A stretch of 64,000 nucleotides of DNA from Ascarosepion bandense (taxonomy: Eukaryota; Mollusca; Cephalopoda; Sepiida; Sepiidae), in assembly GCA_037127315.1 (NCBI GenBank), contig JBBBDQ010000403.1, positions 1,080,501 through 1,144,500 on the forward strand. The letters are read 5' to 3'. Shown here piece by piece: positions 53,460-63,877 of the stretch. The first letter of the stretch is position 1. Each line of letters starts with the position of its first letter. The notes under the pieces were generated by a model that was not told the origin of the DNA, did not search any database, and worked only from the letters and a program-made list of their open reading frames with translations. A program made the position numbers and the translations under genes.

Positions 53460-54025
53460 CGGTGCGCAGCTGGATTCGCGCAGATGTTCCGGTTGAAAAA
53501 TAAAAAATAATTAAATATTAAAAATAAATTAATTAAATATTGAAAAATAAAAATTAATTAAATCCAAATTTCCTACGCGAATTTTATTTATCGGCCAATG
53601 AGAAGCCCAGAATCAAATACAAGTTTGAATTCCCAAATGATCTGCTGCGATCCAAAAAGTAGATATAAAAAGCCGATACAGAAAGCATCGCCAGACAGAC
53701 TCACACGGACTGACTCGAGAGAGAGAGGGGTGTAATCAGAATCAAGCGGCTTACTATGCTACCCTCCCTCCCCTCTCATCTTATTTTCGCTGTCTCAAAA
53801 CTACTTACTGACCCAAGGAGCATATACATCAAACACATTCCTTAATTACTCCCACATTCCTAAGCATTAATTCTCTTTCAGCATTTTATTGCCATAAACA
53901 TTTTAACGTCCGTTGGACCTATACTTCAAGTATTACTTTAATTGTAAAAACCTTAATTGATACGTGTATATATAAAATGTTATTTTTCAACTTAATTTGC
54001 TTTTCTTGACTTATAATCATTTTAT
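53460..54025. other. unassigned, possibly LTR-like DNA
   Basis: Contains TAGATATAAAAAGCCGATAC (TATA-like) and, further on at 54160, ACTTTGGTGACAAGAAAATG, which resembles a primer-binding-site context (TGG start). I could not find matching LTR ends. Confidence 0.25.
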
Positions 54026-54028
54026 GAC

Positions 54029-54145
54029 TTATAGTGGGCTATCTACAACGGGGCCAAATTCCGTTAATCTGCAACAATATACAACTACTCTCCTAAAGAA
54101 CGACTCCCCACTATAAACTGGAAAAGAATGGATAACCCACTATAA
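54029..54145. mobile_element. possible small MITE
   Basis: 15-bp inverted repeats TTATAGTGGGCTATC (54029-54043) and GATAACCCACTATAA (54131-54145) with one mismatch enclose 87 bp. An inner CCCACTATAAAC word at about 54108 repeats the end. Confidence 0.45.
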
Positions 54146-54287
54146 AACATTATACTTTGGTGACAAGAAAATGGAGTGTCTTAATAAATGGAGAGTGGTG
54201 GGAATAATCAAAAGATTTAATAAACGGGGGTCAGTGGAATTAAATTCAGACCTTTCAATCTCTAATCGGTCCCCGAAGAAATTATTT

Positions 54288-54512
54288 ATTTACACACAAA
54301 TACCCTTGGGAAAGGTATTAATCCGTCTCTTCCCTCCAGTTATGAGTTAAATAATAGGATAGATTGAGTTCTGTAGCCTTGGCTGGCAACCAGTCTACCG
54401 CAGAAAGTAATAGCAACTTACTGCGGAGTAATCTTCTGCCCAATCAGTTATGTCTCTTTCGAGACATGATCGCCCAGAGCGTGTATCACGTATGGCACTT
54501 AACTGACTGAAT
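54288..54512 (+). mobile_element. SINE family A, head missing
   Basis: TTTACACACAAATACCCTTG to GGCACTTAACTGACTGAATTT. 3' end complete, tRNA head absent. Confidence 0.85.
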
Positions 54513-54894
54513 TTGTAATAAATACGTACTAACTCTGTCAGTTTATTGCGTAGCAATGTTACTCATTTTTATTAATTAAAACGATTTTTCTAGCCAAGCA
54601 AAGCCTATCTTACGATTTATCTTCCTTTGAAGCATTGCTTCGATATCCAGTAGCTTGACCTTGTACCATTGTAGTAACACGTGGTAATGGTTGTAGTGAT
54701 CTGGAAATGTCTATTCTGCTTGCACGCTGTTGGACTGCATGCTGGTCTCTCGTGACGGTAGTTGACGTCTGATGTTAAAACCTAGAAGAGGAGGTTAGCG
54801 ATAAGATAAAAACGCACATGAAATGAAAGAAATACGTATTTATTTTTAGTCCCGATACATAAAAATCAAGATATTTTATTCATCTCTCCTAAAA

Positions 54895-55375
54895 GTTACG
54901 TTGTGGTTCAGTGGATATGGACTCGGAAGGAGAAATCAGAGAACCGAGTTCGAATTCCAGTTGAATTCGTTGCATTCATTTCTGCGCAAATATCCTTAGG
55001 AAAGGTATTAATCCGTCTCGTCCCTACAGCTATGGGTTAAATAACTGGACAGATTGGTTCTAAAGCCTTGTTTGGCAACCAATCTACTGCAGAAAGTAAT
55101 GACAACCTACTGCGGAAAAATTTTCTGCCGAGTCAATTATGTTTTTTTTTTTTAATCATATCACCCCGAGCAAGGCGGTAACACCACTGATATGCAGGAG
55201 GCTACGTAAGAGTGAAAAGATTGGAAAAGAGAAAGCCGGAAACCACATCCTAAACAGGGAACAAGGGATGAGCCTCTTAACCTGTTCAATAGACGTGGGT
55301 GGAGTGTGAACCAGGCGATAGTTCGAAAGAGACATGATCGCTCAATTTTGTATCACGTATGATACTTAACTGACA
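54895..55375 (+). mobile_element. SINE family A split by a LINE-tailed insertion
   Basis: SINE 54895-55140 (head TTACGTTGTGGTTCAGTGG, box-B-like GAGTTCGAATTCC) resumes at 55322 with CGAAAGAGACATGATCGC and ends AACTGACAGG. The interruption is the element at 55141-55321. Confidence 0.85.
55141..55321 (-). mobile_element. short element D with Jockey-group LINE tail
   Basis: On the minus strand: ATCGCCTGGTTCACACTCC, ACCCACGTCTATTGAACAGG, GATGTGGTTTCCGGCTTTC, then CCTGCATATCAGTGGTG and GCCTTGCTCGGGGTGATATG plus an A tail. Only about 180 bp long and shared with 60.05 kb. The last part equals the LINE 3' end, the rest is its own. Confidence 0.75.
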
Positions 55376-55445
55376 GGCGTAAACCACTGATCTGGAGTAA
55401 TTGATGCTGACTGTTCAGCTAAAATGTGAAAAAGAGGCTTAGGTT

Positions 55446-55927
55446 CAATATCAGAGTTCACAGGCTTCTGTCTAAGAAACCATGAGTAATCAAACCGGAA
55501 GACTAAGGTTGTAATAGGAGTACACAACACCGATTATGAACATACGCAGATAGTAATTGTTAATGTTGTCTCTTAATTAGTTGATTTTGCCATATTCTAA
55601 TTTTCGACTTCCTTTCATTTCTGTGGTGTGACTTTTGACATTTTTTACTTGGTTATTTTGCGACATCACGCCAAGTTCTTTACAGGAAGTGAATTAAGAA
55701 AAGATGGAGAAGGGAAATGTATCTCTTGTGTGGCCATCTTTGAATATATATATTTTTTGTAGGCGGTATATTTTTCTCAAATTTTGATATTTTGTTTTAG
55801 GTTCAAACGTTATTAATAGGTCTTGTTTAATCTGCGTAAATATTTTATTTATTTTTTAAAACGAAACATGTTGGACACAATATTAGAGTTCATAGGCTTC
55901 TGTCTAAGAAACCATGAGTAATCAAAC
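55446..55927. repeat. 50-bp direct repeat, 432 bp apart
   Basis: 55446-55495 and 55878-55927 match at 48 of 50 bases (core GGCTTCTGTCTAAGAAACCA). Just after the first copy, CCGGAAGACTAAGGTTGTAA also occurs at 59501. The interval holds no recognised gene. Confidence 0.75.
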
Positions 55928-55981
55928 TGCAAAGTATTTATAGTGAGATAGTTTGATTGCTTCAAGTGCTTTTCGACGAAC

Positions 55982-56558
55982 TCCTCGGGCTTCTCGATAA
56001 GGTTCAGAGGAGGGTCTGTAATGTGATAGATACCGACTTGGCAGACCGCCTGCAGTCTCTCTCCCACCGGCAAGACGTGGCTTCCCTGTGTCTCTTCTAT
56101 AAATACTTTCACGGCTTCTGCTCCGATGAACTTAGATCACTGGTGCCCCCTAAATACGAATTTGCACGAGATACTAGATTAGCAACTAGATCCCACCCTT
56201 TTACAGTGAAATCGATAAAATGCAGCCGTAACTTCTACTCCAACAGTTTCTTTCCTCGCACTTCCCGACTGTGGAATTCTCTTCCAAACGATTGCTTCCC
56301 CGACGGCTACAATCTCCAGGAGTTTAAATGTAAGGTCAATACACACCTCCTAACACACTAACCTGCTCCCATTCTATCAAGCACTCTTCCCATCTGCCCG
56401 ACCCTCATCCTCGCTATCCTTACTCATCTGTCACCTTTCTCCTGACATTCCCTATGTCTATCCACTCCTTCTCTTTACCTTCCCCTATGTAGCCCCATGC
56501 GCAATAGTGGCAGTGGAATGCCTTGCTTTGGGTGAGATGATTAAAAAAAAAAAAAAAA
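55982..56558 (+). mobile_element. 5'-truncated Jockey-group LINE 3' end, young copy
   Basis: Open to the stop at 56359-56361: LLDKVQRRVCNVIDTDLADR, LQSLSHRQDVASLCLFYKYF, HGFCSDELRSLVPPKYEFAR and SRLWNSLPNDCFPDGYN. The 3' UTR and tail GCCTTGCTTTGGGTGAG, GATGATT and 16 A follow. Uninterrupted coding and a long A tail mark it as a recent insertion. Confidence 0.92.
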
Positions 56559-56929
56559 TGAAATTATGAAAGAAAAATTTCACAGGAGATTATTTGAAAA
56601 TTGAGATAAAAAATATTAATCACAATTACTCCAAAATGATTTAAAACAACAAGGAATAATTGTTCCTCAATTTTAAGTAAAATTTTTAAAATTTTTAAGT
56701 AAAATTTTTAAAAAAATAAAATTTTTAAAAAAGTAAAATTTTTAAAATTTTTAAGTAAAATTTTTAAAAAAGCTAACTCTTCAACACCAGTATATTGATG
56801 ACGATTATGACGATTATTATTGCCCTTCTTCTTTTAATCCGTATAAATCTAGGTTGATTTTAGAATTTGAAAGGAATAAGCCAACTTGCTTCGTATATGA
56901 AAGCTTAGTTCCTTTTCCTGGTCTGCCTT

Positions 56930-57345
56930 CTTCTTTCTTCTTCTATGTGAGTTGTCCTTTCAGGACGTAGGCGACCATGACTTTCCACGTCTCACTATCC
57001 TTGGTGGCTCTTAGCACTCATTCTCCTGTTACACCATGCAACCCTCGTTCCATCATCCACCTGATTAGGTCCTTCAAATATGTTATCCTTTGCTTTCCGC
57101 TGTCTCTTTTTCCCTCTATCTGGCCTGTTAGTATCAGGTTCTCCAAGCCCTCCTTCCTCATTGCATGTCCCAGGAACTTCAGCTGTCGCTTCTTGATGCT
57201 CAGTATTAATTTCCTTTTCGTTTCCATCATTTCTAAGACCTCATCATTGCTCACATGCTCGATCCATGATATTCGCAGCATCCTTCTGTAGAACCACATT
57301 TCAAGTGCTTCAAGTTTTTCCTTCATCTTTGATGATATATACACA
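56930..57345 (-). mobile_element. RTE-like LINE 3' fragment
   Basis: Open on the minus strand 57018-57353: SSKMKEKLEALEMWFYRRML, IEHVSNDEVLEMMETKRK, RQLKFLGHAMRKEGLENL. 3' tail on plus strand CTTCTTCTTTCTTCTTCTATG. Its 5' break coincides with the 3' end of the Tx1-like LINE next to it. Confidence 0.85.
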
Positions 57346-59420
57346 AAAAACAAAAAAAATCACTAGTAAATACAGTTACAAATTAATACAGAAAACGGGG
57401 GCGACACATTGTCGCAGGCAAATGCACGATCAATGAGCACAAGCTGTCGCGATGCAATACGAACAGTCAACTCGCCGACACGGTCCCATTCAGGGCGAAC
57501 CCGCGAACAATGTTAGAAGGCGTGCAAAGCTGTTTCTTCCAAGCCAAGGTTGCAGCGTTCACAATCTGGCAAATCCGCCAGGCCCCATATGAAGGCCTTA
57601 TCATTGAGATGCAACAGATTCCGAGCCAATCTCCAGATGAGCGAAATCTCAGCGTTGCTGAGATAATCGGTACCTGGCGCCCAAGACTAGAACGAGCGAA
57701 ACTCATCCTCCGACAAGCGGAACACATCACGCAATGGATCTTTCGCGACGCCCTCCACTAACCCACGATAGAAGACTCTCCTAGGCCGTGAAAGATCACT
57801 GGACTGTGGAATGGCCCGCAGAGCCGCCAGACATTCGAGGAGAAAACTCGATCGACCTCGAGGCTTGCCGCACCACCTCGAGATGGAGGGAGTGATAGTA
57901 AGGCTAGGGAACATGTCCCTCACTATCCCCCTCAGCAATGAGTCTTCCAAAATCGTTCGCCTGAGAAAAACCAACCTTGACGCAACTTTATGGCCCATCA
58001 GGTACGGCATTTCCAGACCCCCATGACACGGACGTTGGTAACAGACACGTCCTCTCCACAGAATGGAGAATAGAAAACGCTCGATCGCCTCCCTACGCCA
58101 TTTACAAAGTGGAAGTACTGACAACCGGTAAAGGATAATGGGAAAGACGTATGTAGCACACACCTCAGCCAAACCCTTTAAGGACAAATTCCTTCGACGC
58201 CAAGTCTTGGCCGACTCGCCGACCTTTGCCAGTACTTCAGACCAATTTTTCTCCAACTGTAGGTCGAGCCCGAACCACACTCCAAGAATGCGGACCGGAC
58301 CGTCGGTCCAGTCGAAGGGCCCCGGGAGGATAACACTTTTCCAGGCACCTAACCGCAAACGGGTCGACTTATTGCGGTTAATCTTGGCCCCTTCGTTCAA
58401 GCGCCTTCTGTACCACCTCGATGTCACTCAGGGCGGATACGAAAGTAGTGACGTCATCGGCGTACGCGGAAATCCTGGCTCGAGCACCACCAGGGACAGC
58501 GATTCCACGTAGGGCCGGACTGCACGCCCTGTCCCTTAGCCGGCGAAAGAGGGGCTCCAACGCCAAAGCATAAAGTAGGGACGACAGTTGACAACCTTGT
58601 CGAACCGACCTAGACAGCGCCAGAACACCCGACAACTTTCCGTTCACCTGTACCACAGCCGTGGGGGATTGATAGAGGAGGCTAATTCAGCGGTGGAAGT
58701 TGGTTTCGAATCCAGCGGTCTGCAGGACAGCCGTCAGGTAACGATGGTCAACCCTATCAAATGCCTTGGACTGATCTAAATTGATCAGCGCGGCTTGTTC
58801 GTCGTCTTTTATCCACTCTATGATCGTGCGTATCAGATGTAGGTTGCTCTGAATTGTTCCGCCCTTCACAGCACAAGTCTGCTCAGATCCCAACAGAGAC
58901 TCGGCAACTAATTGCAAACGATTTTGCAATATCTTGGCCAAAATCTTTAACTCTGTGTTTAGCAGAGTTACGGGCCGGTAACCCTCTAACCCCCTCCCCA
59001 CATCCTTACCTTTTCTCAACAGTGTGATCACACCCCTGGTGAACCGGTTGGGGATGGACCTCTGCCGGAACCAGCTGTTGAACACGAGAGTCAAAATCGC
59101 GCCAAAGATGTGCGACAGCCTCAAGTACAATTCATAGGGCAAACCATCGAGACTCGGCGATTTGCCTCTGCCGACCTTCAAAGCCGCGTAGACTTTGCCC
59201 TCCGTAATCTCTCCTTCGCAGCTAGCTGCATCAGCCAGCAAAAGCGGGAGGAAGTCAGCCAAATAGCTGTGAAACTTCTCATCACGGAGACCAGGCTCCT
59301 TGGTAAACAGGATCTCGAAATGCCGCCGAAACGCCTCGCATATGTCGTCAGTCGACCGAAGATTATGCCCCTCCGGGTTGTGAACCTCTCGGATGTAAGA
59401 CAACAATGTAGACAGAAGAC
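57346..59420 (-). mobile_element. Tx1/L1-like LINE, 5'-truncated, GC-rich
   Basis: About 2.05 kb. The plus-strand 3' side starts after TGATGATATATACAC and the 5' break is near 59410. GC content is clearly above the surroundings. It carries RT and a C-terminal zinc motif but no endonuclease. The 3' end has a short T/A-rich tail next to an RTE-like piece. Confidence 0.85.
57363..59406 (-). pseudogene. Tx1/L1-like ORF2: reverse transcriptase and zinc motif
   Basis: In order: CEAFRRHFEILFTKEPG (linker), GKSPSLDGLPYELYLRL, GYRPVTLLNTELKILAKIL (fingers), ALINLDQSKAFDRVDHRYL (motif A, Asp present), SVRQGCQLSSLLYALALEPL (motif B), ISAYADDVTTFV (motif C; YADD at 58452-58463), RILGVWFGLD, then the thumb and C-terminal CERCNLGLEETALHAF-x-HC (CCHC). 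Breaks: TGA after TNFHR (58687), a frameshift near 58400, TAG after EFRSF (57687) and TAA within the CCHC motif. Otherwise the reading continues to a stop at 57363-57365. YRPVTLLN and VDH wording favour the Tx1 clade. Confidence 0.85.
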
Positions 59421-59424
59421 AGAC

Positions 59425-60040
59425 GCACGTGTTGTCAGTTTAACACCTTATTAGCGACTACTATATGTGTACAAATATAAGACGGTGGGATGTTGCAGAA
59501 CAACCGGAAGACTAAGGTTGTAATAGGAGTATACAATACCACTAGTCCTCAATTTGGGAAAACTCAAGACTCACTGTGTCTCCTTCATGAAATATGTCTT
59601 CATCTGGGACAGATGAATCCGGAGTCATAAATAGGTTTCTCCAGAAACAGAAAAAAACTCCATATTATATGTAAAACCCTATCTTTTCATTCTCCTTAAA
59701 CTCTTGCCGTGTGGATATACGATATATTTTTCTCTGCGTAGGATACGTGTATATATGTACATATAGTTTTGTGTATGTCTTAGTTGTATAAAAGTTTCTC
59801 TGAGAACAAAGCTTGTGTGTCATTTATTTTCCTTTTAGCTATTCTGTTCCGTCCCTGAACTACGGTGTTTTTATATTATGTATAGAATAATGCCCATACT
59901 TTGAAAAATGGGATGAATAAGCCTTTCTTCCAAGTATCTCTCCCATTAAAACCATAAGTCTTGTGCCTCTTTCTATAAATTCGAAAATCAAATTTTGCAA
60001 ATATACCTTTTTCCTAATCTTCCAGGATTCATTTTGGTGG
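59425..60040. other. unassigned DNA
   Basis: No motif recognised except the CCGGAAGACTAAGGTTGTAA word shared with 55496. Confidence 0.5.
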
Positions 60041-60042
60041 CA

Positions 60043-60262
60043 TTTTTTTTTTTTTTTAATCATATCACCCCAAGCAAGGCGGTAATGCCACTGATGCGCA
60101 GGGGGCTACTATGTAAGAGTAAAAAGATTGGAAAAGAGAAAACCGGAAACCACATCCTAAACAGGGAACAAGGGATGAGCCTCTTCACCTGTTCAATAGA
60201 CGTGGGTGGAGTGTGAACCGGGTGATAGCTTAGTCTATCTACTCCAATTTTTACAACATTAA
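60043..60262 (-). mobile_element. short element D with Jockey-group LINE tail, full copy
   Basis: Minus strand from GGAGTAGATAGACTAAGC, TATCACCCGGTTCACACTCC (a possible box B), ACCCACGTCTATTGAACAGG, GATGTGGTTTCCGG, TTACTCTTACATAGTAGCC, then GCCTTGCTTGGGGTGATATG and an A tail. About 215 bp; no coding capacity. Best explained as a SINE using the LINE tail or as an internally deleted LINE. Confidence 0.75.
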
Positions 60263-60269
60263 ATCTGAG

Positions 60270-61925
60270 ACTCACATTTTTACGCATCGAATTTATTCAA
60301 ACCATTTGCTTTTCTTTTAATAATAAACTTTTATAGGGATTTCTACGAATAATCCAGCAGAAAATGGCAGGCATTTCCAAGAAGGCAATTTAATACTGAC
60401 ACCGGAAATCAGCGAGATAAACAAACTGAACATCAAAATGTTTTTCTTTCAAAAAGAATTTGGCCAACTAAATTAAAATTCGTCAAGAAAACATATTGTA
60501 CTTAATGCTATTGTTTGGTTTGGTTTTTGTCAGATTACCAAAGTTAGGATAGCCTCAGTGTTATTGGCAAACGGTGCGTAAAATGCAAACTTTTTTTTTT
60601 TTTTTAACCAACGCTAATTATCGACAATTATAGTTATTCACTCGTCGAAATGCCGGGATTTGTCTGGGTGTCTAAATATTTAAAACAAATACAATATCTT
60701 GATTTCAATAATAGATTGGTTGCTTTAAATACAAATATATTAGGGCCTTAGGGACACTTCGCAATCACAGTAGCACATGTTATGGGAGATTAAACCGTTT
60801 CAGTAAGGAACTAAACGACAGTTATGTCAGATGAAAGAAAATGGACATTTTAAATTAAATAATTTCATTTGAAAGACTGTTTTTTTTTTCTTCTAATATT
60901 TAATTATAAATAATATTAGATAAAAAAAAACAATCATTTTAACATTTTCTAAGCACACAAGAATTTGATTTTTACCAAATCGAAGAGCCTGTGCTAGACC
61001 GAAAAATTTAGTGGAAATAGTAAGACATTAATAGGAGCAAAATAAAACATGATAACCACTGTGTAAAATTTTGAAAGGGAAAACATGTTTATTTACAGTT
61101 TACAATTACGAAAAAAAGGTACAAGCAAAATTTGCACAATTATTTTTCGTGTGCCTAATAAGACAGGATAAAAGATTACCAGCGAAAAATGGAAAACAAT
61201 TACAACTCGGGGAAAATACAAAGATTTTTAAAAACGACGAAAAAAGAAAATAAAGCAGTAAAAATACAAAAGTGCAATCACCTTTGATAAAAAACGAAAA
61301 AAAACTACTTGCAAATTGCCCCACGGGCGTCTCGGGGGCACAACTTTTTAAGTCCCTTTTTATACAGTTCGTTCCTGTGTAAATTTCTCATATTTTCGTT
61401 TTAGGCTGTCCAATCTCAGAAGAATTTTCACTTGAACTTCCAATTTCTCTCGTCTCTTTGTGGTTGACTGGTAACATGAGCCTTCTTGATGTTTTCTTGA
61501 TGACAATGTCTTCTTTAATGTGGACATGCCTTCTTCTCTTGTGGTCAACATTTTTTCTCTTCTGACCCGAGCTTCATTTATTCAAAAAATTAGGCACATC
61601 TTTATTCCACTATTCTTGATCTAATCAGAGTTTGAGATAACATCTTTCATTTGTCAGTATATACGAAAAAATAAATTTTTGGCGGGTTTTTAACCGCTGA
61701 ACCGAAAAAGATATATATTTGTAACAAATTTCATGCAAACCGTTCGGTCTACATAAAATAAGCTTATCTCAGAAGAACGCGTGTAGCGGATAAGAAATTA
61801 ATTAAAATCAACCTTCTTCACTTTTACAAAAATTCACAATGACGTAACAAATGCTGGTTTTCTCAACTAGAAAAAGAATTGACCATGTGTTAAAACAAAA
61901 TGTCGAAACCAGATTTCGCAAGTTT
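60270..61925. other. AT-rich DNA, no recognised gene
   Basis: Homopolymer-rich. 61080-61260 is a purine-rich open frame without family resemblance. No SINE or LINE motif found. Confidence 0.5.
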
Positions 61926-62160
61926 GTTTTTTTTTAAATCATTTCACCCCAAGCAAGGCATTCCACTGCCACTATTGCGCTTGGGGCTACATAGGGGAAG
62001 GTAAATAGGAAGAGTGGATAGGTATAGGAAATGTCAGAAGGGGGTGATAGATAGTTGGGTGGGTTGGAAGAGTGTTTGAAAGAATAGAAGTTAGTTTGTT
62101 AGGAGGTGTCTATTGACCTTACATTTAAACTCCTGGAGATTGTAGACGTCGGGGAAGCAG

Positions 62161-63012
62161 TCATGTGGAAGAGAATTCCACAGTCGGGAAAAAGAAACTG
62201 TTGGAGTAGAAGTTGCGGTTGCATTTTATCGGTTTCACTGTAAAAGGGTGGGATCTAGTTGCTAGTCTAGTATCTCGTGCAAATTCGAACCTAGGGGGCA
62301 CCAGTGATCTAAGTTCATCGGAGCAGAAACCGTGAAAGTATTTATAGAAGAGACACAGGGAAGCCACGTCGCGCCGGTGAGACAGAGACTGCAGGCGGTC
62401 TGCTAAGTCGGTATCGATCACATTACAGACCCTCTGCTGTACCTTGTCTAGAAGCCCAAGGAGAATAGCAGGGGCAACCGACCAGATATGGCAACAGTAT
62501 TCAATGCACGGGCGGATGGTAGATTGATATATGTGCAGGATAGATTCAGACAGAAAAAACCTCCGGGCCCTGCACAGAGAACCGACTTTCATAGCAGCGG
62601 ATTTAGCAATGGATTCGATATAGTCATTCCACTTGAAGTCCGCTGAAAGTGTGAGACCAAGGAGGCGTAGTGTTTTACTCTCTGGGAGGCAAGCCTGGTC
62701 CATGCTAATAGGAGGTAGGTGCGATTGTCTATGATGATTAATTGATAGTAGCTTCGTTTTAGAAGCATTAAAATTCACGTGCCATTTCTTACCCCAGTCC
62801 ACTACGGATTGGCGGTCCTTTCCAAGCTCGGCTGCAAGGTTAGCTTTGTCGCCCATACCAGATTTTTGATCGAGGCGAGAATAAACTGTGGTGTCATCGG
62901 CGTACATACCTACTTGGGATCTTATGGTGTCAGGGAGATCATTAATGTAGATCAGAAAGAGCGTAGGACCTAGGAGGGACACCCGCGTTCGTATGGTCGT
63001 TCTGGGAGGCAT
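62161..63012 (-). CDS. LINE ORF2, RT palm to C-terminus
   Basis: 283 codons: LLGPTLFLIYINDLPDTI, GMYADDTTVYSRLDQKSG (motif C; YADD at 62892-62903), VDWGKKWHVNFNASKTKLL, LRLLGLTLSADFKWNDYI, STIRPCIEYCCHIW, LQSLSHRRDVASLCLFYKYF, ARDTRLATRSHPFTVKPI. The last residues (FFFPTVEFSST) are frameshifted relative to SRLWNSLP in other copies. Its start is only an in-frame upstream codon; the true N-terminus is in the overlapping ORF. It would carry out target-primed reverse transcription if intact. Confidence 0.85.
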   Translation of the reverse strand: MPPRTTIRTRVSLLGPTLFLIYINDLPDTIRSQVGMYADDTTVYSRLDQKSGMGDKANLAAELGKDRQSVVDWGKKWHVNFNASKTKLLSINHHRQSHLPPISMDQACLPESKTLRLLGLTLSADFKWNDYIESIAKSAAMKVGSLCRARRFFLSESILHIYQSTIRPCIEYCCHIWSVAPAILLGLLDKVQQRVCNVIDTDLADRLQSLSHRRDVASLCLFYKYFHGFCSDELRSLVPPRFEFARDTRLATRSHPFTVKPIKCNRNFYSNSFFFPTVEFSST

Positions 63013-63877
63013 GTCCGTTTAATACCACTTTCAATGTGCAGTTAGATAGGAATGACTGGATTAGTTCAAACAACTGTCCAGCTATACCATAGCTCCGCAG
63101 TTTGCATAGAAGGCCAGCATGCCAAACTCTGTCGAACGCTTTAGAGATATCCAAGGCAACGGTTCGGGCTTCACCATTCCTATCGAGTGCCTGATATATG
63201 TACTCGGTGATGGTCGTTAGCATATCAACAGTAGACCTTGTGAAGCGGAAGCCATACTGTTTGTCTGAAAGGAGCCCGTGGGCCGTGAGATGCTGAACGA
63301 CCTCGGCGTTGATAATGGCTTCAAACACTTTGCCGAAGATCGGAAGAAGGCTGATAGGTCGGTAATTTGTGGGGTCCGAGGGTTCTGTAGTGTTTTTAAA
63401 TATAGGAACTACAGAGGAAGATTTCCAACAGGCAGGAAAGCAGGAAGCAGATAGGCAGAAGTTGTAGAGCTTAGAAAGTACAGAGGAAAGTTCGGGGGCA
63501 CATTTCTTTAAGACTATGATTGGGATTCCGTCCCCTCCGTCCCCTCCGTCCCCTCCGCTCGCTTTGTGAGGGTCAAGTTTTGAGATTATCTTAGAGACAA
63601 GCGAGGGTGTAATATGGAAGTCATTCAGTTGAGCATCAGTTCTAGGTGGGAAGTCGGGTGTAGAAACTCCAGACGAGACCAGTCTCGAATTATTCGAGAA
63701 TCTGCGGGCAAAGCATTCAGCCTTGTCCGCTGGAGAGGTGGGGACTTCAAATTTGTTTATTAGTGGAGGTATTGTGGACTTGCTCTTGTTAAGTTCTCTT
63801 TTACAGAGTCGCCAGTAGTCCTTGGTGCCGAATTTAGAGGATGCTATGCGTTGCTTCATTCTGGCAGCAAATAACAT
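62942..63877 (-). CDS. LINE ORF2, linker and RT fingers/palm
   Basis: 311 codons: KFGTKDYWRLCKRELNKSK, SPADKAECFARRFSNNS, LVSKIISKLDPHKASGGD, KCAPELSSVLSKLYNFCLS, NYRPISLLPIFGKVFEAIIN, DKQYGFRFTRSTVDML, TVALDISKAFDRVWHAGLL (motif A), then NAGVPPRSYALSD, where motif B (PQGS.LGP) is destroyed by a deletion of about 11 bases near 62973-62985. A GGD repeat (GGDGGDGGDG) replaces a single GGDG. Frame shift to the 62161-63012 ORF occurs at that deletion. Confidence 0.88.
   Translation of the reverse strand: MLFAARMKQRIASSKFGTKDYWRLCKRELNKSKSTIPPLINKFEVPTSPADKAECFARRFSNNSRLVSSGVSTPDFPPRTDAQLNDFHITPSLVSKIISKLDPHKASGGDGGDGGDGIPIIVLKKCAPELSSVLSKLYNFCLSASCFPACWKSSSVVPIFKNTTEPSDPTNYRPISLLPIFGKVFEAIINAEVVQHLTAHGLLSDKQYGFRFTRSTVDMLTTITEYIYQALDRNGEARTVALDISKAFDRVWHAGLLCKLRSYGIAGQLFELIQSFLSNCTLKVVLNGHASQNDHTNAGVPPRSYALSDLH

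Noticed and set aside
53460..54200. Second LTR with primer-binding site
   Set aside because: A TATA-like word and TTTGGTGACAAG are suggestive, but no TG..CA ends or target duplication could be found.
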